The notes beneath the pieces were generated by a model. That model worked only from the letters and a program-made list of their open reading frames with translations. It made no database searches and had not been told where the DNA came from. Shown one piece after another: positions 8,209 to 16,798 of a stretch of 64,000 bases of DNA. Both the position numbers and the translations under genes were made by a program. Origin of the DNA: an uncultured Muribaculaceae bacterium (GTDB taxonomy: Bacteria > Bacteroidota > Bacteroidia > Bacteroidales > Muribaculaceae); the NCBI GenBank assembly GCA_958436175.1, contig CAUBJF010000002.1:186001-250000 (forward strand), read 5' to 3'. Each line of letters starts with the position of its first letter. The first letter of the stretch is position 1.

Positions 8209-8885
8209 AAAAGATATTTGTCATCCTCGTTTTGCTCTCAGCTCTTACGTTTTCCGCCATAGCAGAAACCCACTACAAGCCTCATATTTCCATAGGCGGC
8301 CGTGCCGGTGTTTCCATGGGCATGATGTCGTTTTCCCCCTCGGTAAAACAGTCTTGGAATATGGGCACAACAGGTGCAGTAACTGTACGGTACACCGAAG
8401 AAAAGCTCTTCGGCGTTATAGCAGAACTTGGTTGGATACAGAGAGGCTGGAAAGAGAATTTTGAAGAATATAAGTTCTCATACAGCAGGACGATCACCTA
8501 CCTCAACCTACCGATACTGACTCATATATATTTTGGCAGCAGACGATTCAAAACCTTTATCAACTTAGGCCCGGAATTCTCCTATATGATAGGAAGCAGC
8601 ATCTCCTCGGATTTCAATTATAATAATCCAGCCTCAGTTGCAGGCTTCCCGGCGAACAGGGTTGTAGAACAGATGAAGATGGACATAAGCAACAAATTCG
8701 ATTATGGTATATGCGCTTCTGTGGGTTTTGAATTTTACGTGAAACCACGACATTCTCTGGCTTTGGAATGCAGATATTACTTCGGCTTAGGCAATATCTT
8801 TCCAGCACGAAAAGCTGACTACTTCAGCGCTTCGCGAAACATGAGTCTCCAGCTCACTCTTGGTTATAATTTCCGTCTCCGTTGA
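8205..8885 (+). CDS. Outer-membrane beta-barrel protein, PorT-like
   Basis: A 226-residue protein with a clear signal peptide (about residues 1-20, ending AIAE), then alternating hydrophobic strands and a terminal aromatic pattern (LTLGYNFRL) typical of outer-membrane beta-barrels. It resembles the PorT/OMP_b-brl_2 families common in Bacteroidetes. Its start overlaps the stop of the LysM protein, so the pair may act together in the envelope. The last 32 bases overlap the convergent miaA gene. The specific role is not known. Confidence 0.75.
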   Translation: MKKIFVILVLLSALTFSAIAETHYKPHISIGGRAGVSMGMMSFSPSVKQSWNMGTTGAVTVRYTEEKLFGVIAELGWIQRGWKENFEEYKFSYSRTITYLNLPILTHIYFGSRRFKTFINLGPEFSYMIGSSISSDFNYNNPASVAGFPANRVVEQMKMDISNKFDYGICASVGFEFYVKPRHSLALECRYYFGLGNIFPARKADYFSASRNMSLQLTLGYNFRLR

Positions 8886-9792
8886 GCTCACATTCTATAA
8901 TCCTTTTTGCTTCTTCAAAAGCGGTGTCAGGCTCCAAGTGAATAATGGAGGGGTCTCGGGCCAACCAAGTAAGCTGTTTTTTTGCATACACCCTCGTATT
9001 CTTTGCAATCCTCTGTCGGGCGGTCTCCAGATCCCAGCGGCCTTCAATATATTCTTTGAGCTCCTTATATCCCACGGTGTTCAAGGAGTTGAAAGAGCCC
9101 TTCGAGAGTGCTCTCCTTGCCTCCTCTACCAAGCCTTTGTCGAACATCGTGTCAACCCTTTGATTGATACGGTCGAAAAGCTCGGTTCTTGGGTGGTCTA
9201 TAGCAAACTTCAAAACACCGAAGTCACGGTCTTTCTTTACTCCTTTTCTCAAACTTGTATATGGGACTCCAGACTGTAAGCAGACTTCAAGCCCGTGAAT
9301 AACTCTGCGTGGGTTTGACTTGTCGACGAAATCATAGTAGTCTGGGTCAAGAATCTTTAACTGTGCCAACACTCCCTCCAAACCATAATTTTCTTTCAAA
9401 GAAAGGACAAAACGGCGCGTAGAGTCATCTATCGCCGGCATCTCATCGACTCCATAACAAAGAGCATCAATGTACATCATCGATCCCCCACAGACGATAA
9501 CAACATCGCTCGTTTCCCAACATTTACGCGCCACCTCAAGAGCTTCCTTCTCATACCGGGCCGCACTATAATAGGAATCCAGGTCCAATACACCGACAAA
9601 ATAATGAAAGGCACGGCCTTTCTCCTCATCTGTGGGAGCAGCCGTGCCTATTGGGATGTCTTTAAAAATCTGCCTGGAATCAGCAGATATCACGTCTGTA
9701 CCGAAATAACAGGCAAGCTCTATAGCAAGCGAGGTCTTTCCGGAAGCAGTGGGGCCGGTGACAACTGCGAGTATTTTCCGGCTCTCTGTCAT
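8854..9792 (-). CDS. miaA: tRNA dimethylallyltransferase
   Basis: Transfers a dimethylallyl group to A37 of tRNAs that read codons starting with U. The P-loop GPTASGKTS is at residues 12-20, followed by the DVISADSRQ and DIPIGTAAPT segments that bind tRNA and prenyl donor. Normal length (312 residues). The start overlaps the pepT stop as TAATG. The gene ends inside the 3' end of the convergent beta-barrel gene. Confidence 0.96.
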   Translation of the reverse strand: MTESRKILAVVTGPTASGKTSLAIELACYFGTDVISADSRQIFKDIPIGTAAPTDEEKGRAFHYFVGVLDLDSYYSAARYEKEALEVARKCWETSDVVIVCGGSMMYIDALCYGVDEMPAIDDSTRRFVLSLKENYGLEGVLAQLKILDPDYYDFVDKSNPRRVIHGLEVCLQSGVPYTSLRKGVKKDRDFGVLKFAIDHPRTELFDRINQRVDTMFDKGLVEEARRALSKGSFNSLNTVGYKELKEYIEGRWDLETARQRIAKNTRVYAKKQLTWLARDPSIIHLEPDTAFEEAKRIIECELNGDGNYNQE

Positions 9793-11021
9793 TATTTTTG
9801 CTTGGCCACAAGCTTAGCGATTTCCACAATCACGTCGGATGCCTTTTCCATAGAAGGAATAGGAATGAATTCGAAACGGCCGTGGAAATTAAGACCTCCG
9901 GCGAAGATATTAGGACACGGAAGGCCCTTGAAAGACAATTGAGCTCCATCTGTACCTCCACGGATGGGTTGCACCTTGGGAGTTACGCCAACGCGCCGCA
10001 TAGCCTCTTCTACGATATCGACGATATACTTTACAGGTTCTATTTTCTCCCTCATATTAAAGTACTGGTCGCGGATATCAATTGAGCAACATCCCGGGAA
10101 TTCGTTATTTATCTTGCGGGCAAGGTGTTCGAGCTCTCTTTTGCGGCGCTCGAAACGATCGTGGTCGTGATCTCGGATGATGTAGGTCAGGACTGTCTTC
10201 TCAACATTACCCTGCATCGAGACGAGATGATAAAAGCCCTCGTAACCTTCAGTATGTTCTGGTGTCTCCCAACGGGGGAGCATGATGACAAACTGATTGG
10301 CAACCCTCATGGAGTTCAGCATCTTATGCTTGGCATATCCGGGATGAACATTACGACCGATAAAAGTAACATTTGCGACAGCAGCATTGAAGTTCTCATA
10401 TTCGAGTTCTCCTATTTCGCCTCCGTCCATGGTGTAGGCCCAATCGGCATTAAACCTGTCGACATCGAACTTGTGAGCGCCAAGACCGATTTCTTCATCG
10501 GGATTAAAAGCGATTCTGATTTTCCCGTGCTTGATTTCCGGATGCTGCAATAGATAGTCGACGGCCGAGATTATCTCGGCAATACCGGCTTTGTCGTCAG
10601 CACCGAGGAGGGTTGTGCCATCTGTAACGATTAGGTCCTGACCTACATAGTTTAGAAGTTCGGGGAAATCCTCCGGCGAAAGCTTAAGACCGGTAGAAGG
10701 ATTGAGGATAATGTCCTTACCATCGTAATGCTCTACTATTCTTGGAGAAACATGCCGTCCCGACATATCGGGTGATGTGTCGAGGTGAGCTATGAAGCCG
10801 ACAGTAGGAACCTTTTCAGTCGAAGAAAGATTAGAAGACAGAGAGGCCATGAGATAGCCATTCTCATCCAGGCTTATTTCCTGAAGCCCGAGAGCTTCGA
10901 GCTCTTTTTTAAGATGCTCGGCAAATACCATCTGACCCGGAGTCGATGGTGTCATGTTGGTCAGTTCGTCACTCTGAGTATCGAACTTGACATACTGTAA
11001 GAAACGGTCTACTATGTTCAT
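9792..11021 (-). CDS. pepT: Peptidase T (tripeptide aminopeptidase)
   Basis: A cytoplasmic M20 zinc peptidase that removes N-terminal residues from tripeptides. Metal-site motifs are present in order: FIAHLDTSPD, LLGADDKAG, NPDEEIGLGA, YTMDGG and a C-terminal NFHGRFEFIP. Length (410 residues) is standard. The ATG at 11021 is used rather than an upstream TTG at 11027 that overlaps the preceding gene. It lies between a lipoprotein gene and miaA, probably in one transcript. Confidence 0.95.
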   Translation of the reverse strand: MNIVDRFLQYVKFDTQSDELTNMTPSTPGQMVFAEHLKKELEALGLQEISLDENGYLMASLSSNLSSTEKVPTVGFIAHLDTSPDMSGRHVSPRIVEHYDGKDIILNPSTGLKLSPEDFPELLNYVGQDLIVTDGTTLLGADDKAGIAEIISAVDYLLQHPEIKHGKIRIAFNPDEEIGLGAHKFDVDRFNADWAYTMDGGEIGELEYENFNAAVANVTFIGRNVHPGYAKHKMLNSMRVANQFVIMLPRWETPEHTEGYEGFYHLVSMQGNVEKTVLTYIIRDHDHDRFERRKRELEHLARKINNEFPGCCSIDIRDQYFNMREKIEPVKYIVDIVEEAMRRVGVTPKVQPIRGGTDGAQLSFKGLPCPNIFAGGLNFHGRFEFIPIPSMEKASDVIVEIAKLVAKQK

Positions 11022-11023
11022 TT

Positions 11024-11839
11024 TCAAATGATTTTCCAGGGCACGGCAGCTCTAAGTACTTTGGAGTCGCTTTCGTCGGTATAGACAAATTTATAACCGT
11101 CGATTTTCATTTCTTTGAGAAGATCTTCGATAATTGGTCGGCACGCACCGTAGTTGTCGTATTGTTCGCGAAGTATGTTTTGATATCGGCCCCGCAGGCT
11201 GTTCTGGTTTAGGTTGGAGAAAGTTGAAGCGGTTTTGAATGTCAAGGTGTATTGGGCGAACCCTCCGATGAAATCGAATTCGACAGAGTCCGCTTTATAA
11301 GCATTTTTATATAATGCACAACGTTCGTCAAGTAAATCGCATACGTTAGTACGGACTTCCGAGTAGTTAAGTTCCATGGGCTTAAGCTCAAGAAGTTTTT
11401 TCATTCTTGCCGCAGGGATCTCGAATGCCTTGGTATTTCCGTGTCGGTCATAAAGACTTACGACGAACTTTCCCTTCTCGTCAAGAAGTGCATTGATTAT
11501 TTCCACTACATCAGATGTATTATGGCTCTTCATGTACTGGGAAACTACGAATTCCACCAATGGCTGTCCATAGGAATTGACATTTACAATCGGATCGGAG
11601 AACCCTATTCCAATAGAAAGTCTACCCTCGGAATAATCTACATTGACACTGTCGAGATACATAGGGCTGTTATACACAAGTTCGCCGAGCTCACCAGCCA
11701 GGCGCTCGCTCTGGGCAATCAGCGGCGATGGATCACTGCTCTTGCTTGAACAGGAATAAAAAGAAGCGCTTATTGCAACAGCGGCAACACATACTGCCAC
11801 AGCGCAAAACGCGAATTTCAAATTACGAACCAGATTCAT
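11024..11839 (-). CDS. Putative lipoprotein of unknown function
   Basis: A 271-residue protein with a positively charged start, a hydrophobic stretch and a lipobox-like FYSC around residue 30, followed by Ser-rich sequence. It is therefore probably a lipoprotein. The rest is mixed alpha/beta with no motif I recognise; a DUF4854-like relation is possible but not shown. It is followed closely by pepT and preceded at 20 bases by the AlkD-like gene. I assign no function. Confidence 0.65.
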   Translation of the reverse strand: MNLVRNLKFAFCAVAVCVAAVAISASFYSCSSKSSDPSPLIAQSERLAGELGELVYNSPMYLDSVNVDYSEGRLSIGIGFSDPIVNVNSYGQPLVEFVVSQYMKSHNTSDVVEIINALLDEKGKFVVSLYDRHGNTKAFEIPAARMKKLLELKPMELNYSEVRTNVCDLLDERCALYKNAYKADSVEFDFIGGFAQYTLTFKTASTFSNLNQNSLRGRYQNILREQYDNYGACRPIIEDLLKEMKIDGYKFVYTDESDSKVLRAAVPWKII

Positions 11840-11859
11840 ATCATTATAATTATCGTATT

Positions 11860-12423
11860 TTATTCGTATCCAAGAATATATCTTGCTTCATCCGCCAGGG
11901 CTGAAGCAAGTCTGTCGGCCGCGCTCCATACAGATGATTTCATAGCCGCCTCTGCTATTATGAGAGCGTTCTGCGGATTCTTCGAAACCATATTGAAAGC
12001 CAGACGAAGCCCTGTATATCGTTCCATTCTGATATTGCTTGAAGAAAGTTCTTCTGCCAATGCTTCTGCATAAGGTTCTTTGCGCAAGAGTGTATGACAA
12101 AGGATATCTGCCGTTTCGGCAGACGGGATTTTGGCTATCCATTTCTTTGCCTTATCCATAGTAAAATCCTCTGGAGGATAAAGCATAGGGGCAAGCAGCA
12201 TACTTTCGCGAGTTGTAGAATTGTTCCAGAGTTGCTCGGCAAGATCTACGGTATGTGGGAGTTCTGCGGCTATATCTTTTAGCTGAGGAAGGTTCACACC
12301 GAAAACGACAGAGAAAGGACAGCCCCCTTTTTTCAGGGCATCCGCCACGACACCGTTGCGCATGGCAAACAGTCTTCGCTTGGCAAGCTGCATGTCATTA
12401 AATTTTTCAGCTTCGTGATTCAT
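11860..12423 (-). CDS. AlkD-like DNA alkylation repair family protein
   Basis: A 187-residue, mostly helical protein that resembles the HEAT-like-repeat DNA alkylation repair family. Features are an N-terminal FGVNLPQLKDIA segment, a WNNSTTRESMLLAPML segment, and a second helical block ending in a DRLASALADEARYIL stretch. Some members are glycosylases for bulky or positively charged alkyl adducts; many short Bacteroidetes members are untested. It stands first in a minus-strand unit with the lipoprotein, pepT and miaA. The family call is moderate and the activity is inferred. Confidence 0.7.
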   Translation of the reverse strand: MNHEAEKFNDMQLAKRRLFAMRNGVVADALKKGGCPFSVVFGVNLPQLKDIAAELPHTVDLAEQLWNNSTTRESMLLAPMLYPPEDFTMDKAKKWIAKIPSAETADILCHTLLRKEPYAEALAEELSSSNIRMERYTGLRLAFNMVSKNPQNALIIAEAAMKSSVWSAADRLASALADEARYILGYE

Positions 12424-12444
12424 ATCTTCGCTTGGTTTTGGTTA

Positions 12445-12452
12445 CAAAGGTA
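12445..12452 (-). promoter_or_regulatory. Possible -7 element for the AlkD-like gene
   Basis: Minus-strand TACCTTTG lies about 20 bases before the ATG at 12423. No convincing -33 TTTG is seen at the usual distance, so this is tentative. Confidence 0.4.
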
Positions 12453-12483
12453 GTCATTTTTTCTCGGTAGAGACATTATATGA

Positions 12484-12515
12484 TTTGCAATAAAGAAAAA
12501 AAATACGTAACTTTG
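12484..12515 (+). promoter_or_regulatory. Promoter of the clpP-clpX unit
   Basis: TTTG at 12484-12487, a 20-base spacer and TAACTTTG at 12508-12515 match the Bacteroidetes consensus at both elements. The leader to the clpP ATG would be about 45 bases. Confidence 0.8.
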
Positions 12516-12565
12516 AACTACAATACTCAATTCTCCTCATCTTCACAATAAATATAAAGTAACAT

Positions 12566-13261
12566 ATGACTAATACAGATTTTAGAAACTATGCCGTACA
12601 CCATCTCAATATGAACGGTGCGGCCATGGATCAATATACAGCCATGGTTTCGAAAGCTGCGGCTCCTGTCGCTTCGTATATCAGTCCAACCATTATTGAA
12701 GAACGCTCACTCAATGTTGCCCAGATGGATGTTTTCTCCCGTCTTATGATGGACCGTATTATCTTCCTGGGTACAGAGGTCAACGATTACACCGCCAACG
12801 TCATTCAGGCTCAGCTTCTGTACTTAGATTCGGCTGATCCCGGTAAGGACGTCTCTATATATATCAATTCTCCCGGAGGTTCGGTATATGCGGGACTCGG
12901 TATATATGATACTATGCAGTATATCTCCTCTGATGTCACAACAATCTGTACCGGTATAGCCGCTTCAATGGCCGCAGTGCTTCTCGTCGCTGGTGAAAAA
13001 GGAAAACGCTTCGCCCTCAGACACTCACGAGTGATGATTCATCAGCCCATGGGTGGCGCACAAGGCCAGGCTACCGATATGGAAATCACAGTCCGTGAAA
13101 TCAAGAAGCTGAAAGACGAGCTCTATCATATCATAGCCGACCACAGCGGACAGTCTCTCGAGAAAGTTGAACGTGATTCAGACCGCGACTACTGGATGAC
13201 AGCGGAAGAAGCTCTCGAATACGGCATGATCGACCGCGTGCTTGTGAAAGCAAAGAAATAA
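12566..13261 (+). CDS. clpP: ATP-dependent Clp protease proteolytic subunit
   Basis: The serine peptidase of the ClpXP complex; its partner ClpX is encoded three bases downstream. Catalytic Ser134 lies in GIAASMAAV, His159 in MIHQPMGG, and the Asp in the RDSDRDYWM segment. Length is 231 residues, about 30 longer than E. coli at the N terminus, as in other Bacteroidetes ClpP proteins, which often carry an extension or propeptide. A strong promoter lies upstream. Confidence 0.98.
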   Translation: MTNTDFRNYAVHHLNMNGAAMDQYTAMVSKAAAPVASYISPTIIEERSLNVAQMDVFSRLMMDRIIFLGTEVNDYTANVIQAQLLYLDSADPGKDVSIYINSPGGSVYAGLGIYDTMQYISSDVTTICTGIAASMAAVLLVAGEKGKRFALRHSRVMIHQPMGGAQGQATDMEITVREIKKLKDELYHIIADHSGQSLEKVERDSDRDYWMTAEEALEYGMIDRVLVKAKK

Positions 13262-13264
13262 ACA

Positions 13265-14560
13265 ATGGCAAAAAAGAAAATACCTCATTGCAGCTTCTGT
13301 GGCAGGACCGAGGAACAGGGTGCTACCCTGCTCCCGTCCCCACTTGAAGATGCACACATATGTCTCGACTGCATCGACACTGCAGCCTCGATGCTTGGGC
13401 TCATAGGCGACGACAGCCAGTCTGAGCAGAATGCCACAATTGCACGTGCAAGGGCTAAAAATCCGCTTAAGGGCCAGAGCTCGGCAAATCCTGTCTCTAA
13501 CGAGCCTATACCCAGGCCTGCTGAAATCAAAGCATTCCTCGACCAGTATATTATAGGCCAGGACCAGGCTAAAAAATATCTTTCTGTAGCTGTCTATAAC
13601 CACTACAAAAGACTTAGCCAGCCGATTTCGGCAGACGAGGTCGAAATAGAGAAGAGCAACATCATAATGGTCGGCCCGACAGGGACGGGCAAGACACTTA
13701 TAGCCCGCACCATCGCGCGACTTCTCAATGTACCCTTCACAATCGTAGATGCCACTGTCCTTACTCAGGCAGGGTATGTAGGGGAAGACATCGAAAGCCT
13801 TTTAACACGTCTTCTTCAGGTTTCCGATTATGATGTAGCAAAAGCAGAGCGCGGCATCGTTTTTATCGATGAAATAGACAAGATCGCTCGCAAAGGCGAC
13901 AATCCTTCCATAACCCGGGATGTAGGCGGCGAAGGAGTGCAACAGGGCCTTCTCAAGTTGCTTGAAGGATCTGTCGTCAACGTGCCCCCACAGGGTGGTC
14001 GCAAACATCCCGAGCAGCCTATGATTGCTGTCGACACAAAGAATATACTCTTCATATGCGGAGGTGCCTTCGATGGCATCGAACAGGCTATAGCCCACCG
14101 TCTCAATTCAAGCTTTGTCGGTTTTTCCACTGACGAAGCATCCCAACGCGTCGACAGAGAGAATATCATGAGTCATGTTGCACCCCAGGACCTCAAGACT
14201 TTCGGCCTTATCCCGGAGATAATAGGCCGACTTCCTATCCTCACACACTTGCTGCCTCTCGACAGAGCTGCTCTCCGACGCATTCTCACCGAACCCAAAA
14301 ACGCTATTACTCGTCAATATGTAAAGCTCTTTGAGATGGACGGGGTGAAACTTGTCTTCGAACCCGAAGCCCTCGATTTCATCGTAGACAAAGCCATCGA
14401 ATACAAGCTTGGTGCCCGTGGGCTCCGCTCTATAGTGGAAACCGTAATGATGAATCCTATGTTCGAGATTCCCTCGAGCGAAACTAAGGAACTCCTCGTG
14501 ACACCCGAGCTTTGCAGCGAACAACTCAAAGCCGCCCATTTCGACGCACAGGCAGTCTGA
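13265..14560 (+). CDS. clpX: ATP-dependent Clp protease ATP-binding subunit ClpX
   Basis: An AAA+ unfoldase that recognises substrates and feeds them to ClpP. The N-terminal zinc-binding domain has Cys9, Cys12, Cys33 and Cys36. The AAA+ module has Walker A GPTGTGKT, pore loop AGYVGED, Walker B FIDEIDK and sensor-2 GARGLR. Length (431 residues) is normal. It follows clpP in the same transcript; recQ begins 43 bases after its stop. Confidence 0.98.
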   Translation: MAKKKIPHCSFCGRTEEQGATLLPSPLEDAHICLDCIDTAASMLGLIGDDSQSEQNATIARARAKNPLKGQSSANPVSNEPIPRPAEIKAFLDQYIIGQDQAKKYLSVAVYNHYKRLSQPISADEVEIEKSNIIMVGPTGTGKTLIARTIARLLNVPFTIVDATVLTQAGYVGEDIESLLTRLLQVSDYDVAKAERGIVFIDEIDKIARKGDNPSITRDVGGEGVQQGLLKLLEGSVVNVPPQGGRKHPEQPMIAVDTKNILFICGGAFDGIEQAIAHRLNSSFVGFSTDEASQRVDRENIMSHVAPQDLKTFGLIPEIIGRLPILTHLLPLDRAALRRILTEPKNAITRQYVKLFEMDGVKLVFEPEALDFIVDKAIEYKLGARGLRSIVETVMMNPMFEIPSSETKELLVTPELCSEQLKAAHFDAQAV

Positions 14561-14603
14561 AATAAATTTCATCCTCCTCCCCAAACTTCAATACCTTAAA
14601 TAC

Positions 14604-16790
14604 ATGGTAACACAACAACAAATCCACGAAGCCCTCAAAGAGCACTTCGGATTCGAAACATTCAAAGGAAACCAGGAAGCCATCATAAAAAGTCTTCTTG
14701 AAGGCAAGGATACCTTTGTCATTATGCCAACGGGAGGCGGCAAGTCGTTGTGTTATCAGCTCCCGGCACTCATGAGCGAGGGTACGGCTATCGTTGTCTC
14801 TCCCCTCATCGCCCTTATGAAAAATCAAGTCGATGCAATGCGTAATATCAGCTTGCATGACAACGTTGCTCATTTTCTTAATTCATCGCTCACTAAAAGC
14901 GCCATCGACCAAGTGAAGAACGATGTAGTTTCCGGTTCGACAAAACTACTGTATGTCGCTCCGGAATCCCTTGCCAAGGAAGAAAACATAGAATTCCTCA
15001 AAAGCATCAACATATCGTTCTACGCTATCGACGAAGCACACTGTATTTCCGAATGGGGTCATGACTTTCGTCCGGAATACAGGCGTATTCGCCCCATAGT
15101 AAACGAGATAGGCATCCGCCCTATGATAGCACTGACTGCCACGGCAACCCCCAAGGTCCAGCATGATATCCAGAAAAATCTCGCCATGTCTGATGCAGCC
15201 GTGTTCAAATCCTCGTTCAACCGTGAAAATCTTTACTACGAAGTACGCCCGAAAACAGCCAACATCGACCGAGACATCATCCGATTCATAAAACAACATC
15301 CTTCGCGCAGCGGTATTATCTACTGTCTTTCACGAAAGAAGGTAGAAGAGCTTGCTGAGCTCCTGGTTGTCAACAACATTAAGGCTCTCCCCTACCATGC
15401 AGGCATGGACAGCGCCACTCGCTCGGCCAATCAGGATGCGTTCATCATGGAAAAAGTTGATGTCATAGTCGCCACCATTGCTTTCGGCATGGGTATCGAC
15501 AAACCCGACGTTCGCTTCGTTATACACTATGACATACCTAAGTCACTCGAAGGCTACTACCAGGAAACAGGTCGTAGCGGACGAGACGGAGGCGAAGGTA
15601 TATGTCTGACTTTCTATGCCCGTAAGGACCTCCAGAAGATGGAGAAGTTCATGCAGAGCAAACCTGTCGCCGAACAGGAAATAGGCCGTCAGCTCCTTGC
15701 AGAGACTGCAGCCTATGCAGAATCGTCGGTTTGTCGACGTCGATTCATCCTGCATTATTTCGGCGAAATTTACGAACCCGACAACTGTGGAAATTGTGAC
15801 AACTGTCTCAACCCAAAGAAAAAAGTGGAAGCAAAAGATGATTTAGCAGCGGTTCTGGAAACAATAGCCGCCTTGAAAGAAAAATTCAAAGCAGAATACA
15901 TTATAGATGTAATGCTCGGACGAGCTACCAACGATGTCCGTTCCTACCGTCATGAAGAAACGGAAGTTTTCGGATGTGCAGAAGCCTCCGATCCTAAATT
16001 CCTTATGGCTGTACTACGCCAGGCTCTCCTAGAAGGATACATAGAACGTAGCGTCGAGAACTACGGTATTCTGAAGCTCACAGCCAAAGGTAAGAAATTC
16101 TTGAAGAATCCCGTATCCTTCAAAATCGTTGAAGACAGCGAATTCAACGAAGAAGAGCCCACCGACGAAATAATCATGAAGAGTGGTCCTTCATGTGCTG
16201 CCGATCCCGAGCTCTTCGCTATCCTGAGTGCTCTCCGTAGAAAGATTGCGACACACCTGAACCTTCCTCCATATGTCATATTCCAGGATCCTTCTCTCGA
16301 AGCAATGGCTACGACCTATCCTGTGACAGCCGAAGAACTTGCCAATATCACCGGTGTAGGAGCAAGCAAAGCCAAACGTTACGGCGATGAATTCCTTAAG
16401 GTAATACGGACATACGTCGAAGAAAATGAGATTGAACGCCCGGAAGATCTAAGAGTACGTACAGTCGCCAACAAGAGCAAGCTCAAGATTTCCATTATAC
16501 AGGCTATCGACCGCAAAATAGACCTTAACGAAATCGCAATTTCGAACGGCATCGAATTCGACCAGCTTCTCGATGAGATAGAAGCTATAGTGAACTCTGG
16601 CACACGAATCAATATATCGTACTTCCTCGACGAAATCATCGATCCAGAAGATCAGAAAGATATGTTCGATTTCTTCCGTTCGAACGAAAGCGAGAAATTA
16701 GAAGATGCCTACAAGGCTCTTGGCTCCGATTTCTCTGAGGAAGAGATACGTCTAGTCCGCATCAAATTCCTTTCAGACCTCGGCAATTGA
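14604..16790 (+). CDS. recQ: ATP-dependent DNA helicase RecQ
   Basis: A 3'-5' helicase for recombination and fork repair. The helicase core has Walker A PTGGGKS (residues 42-48), the DEAH box followed by CISEWGHDFRPEY, and ETGRSGRDG motif VI. The RQC zinc site is visible as a Cys at RRRF and the CGNCDNC cluster near residue 395. A single HRDC domain lies at about residues 530-605. A further C-terminal region of about 100 residues is present, as in many Bacteroidetes RecQ proteins (728 residues in total). Confidence 0.97.
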   Translation: MVTQQQIHEALKEHFGFETFKGNQEAIIKSLLEGKDTFVIMPTGGGKSLCYQLPALMSEGTAIVVSPLIALMKNQVDAMRNISLHDNVAHFLNSSLTKSAIDQVKNDVVSGSTKLLYVAPESLAKEENIEFLKSINISFYAIDEAHCISEWGHDFRPEYRRIRPIVNEIGIRPMIALTATATPKVQHDIQKNLAMSDAAVFKSSFNRENLYYEVRPKTANIDRDIIRFIKQHPSRSGIIYCLSRKKVEELAELLVVNNIKALPYHAGMDSATRSANQDAFIMEKVDVIVATIAFGMGIDKPDVRFVIHYDIPKSLEGYYQETGRSGRDGGEGICLTFYARKDLQKMEKFMQSKPVAEQEIGRQLLAETAAYAESSVCRRRFILHYFGEIYEPDNCGNCDNCLNPKKKVEAKDDLAAVLETIAALKEKFKAEYIIDVMLGRATNDVRSYRHEETEVFGCAEASDPKFLMAVLRQALLEGYIERSVENYGILKLTAKGKKFLKNPVSFKIVEDSEFNEEEPTDEIIMKSGPSCAADPELFAILSALRRKIATHLNLPPYVIFQDPSLEAMATTYPVTAEELANITGVGASKAKRYGDEFLKVIRTYVEENEIERPEDLRVRTVANKSKLKISIIQAIDRKIDLNEIAISNGIEFDQLLDEIEAIVNSGTRINISYFLDEIIDPEDQKDMFDFFRSNESEKLEDAYKALGSDFSEEEIRLVRIKFLSDLGN

Positions 16791-16798
16791 CCTCCAGT

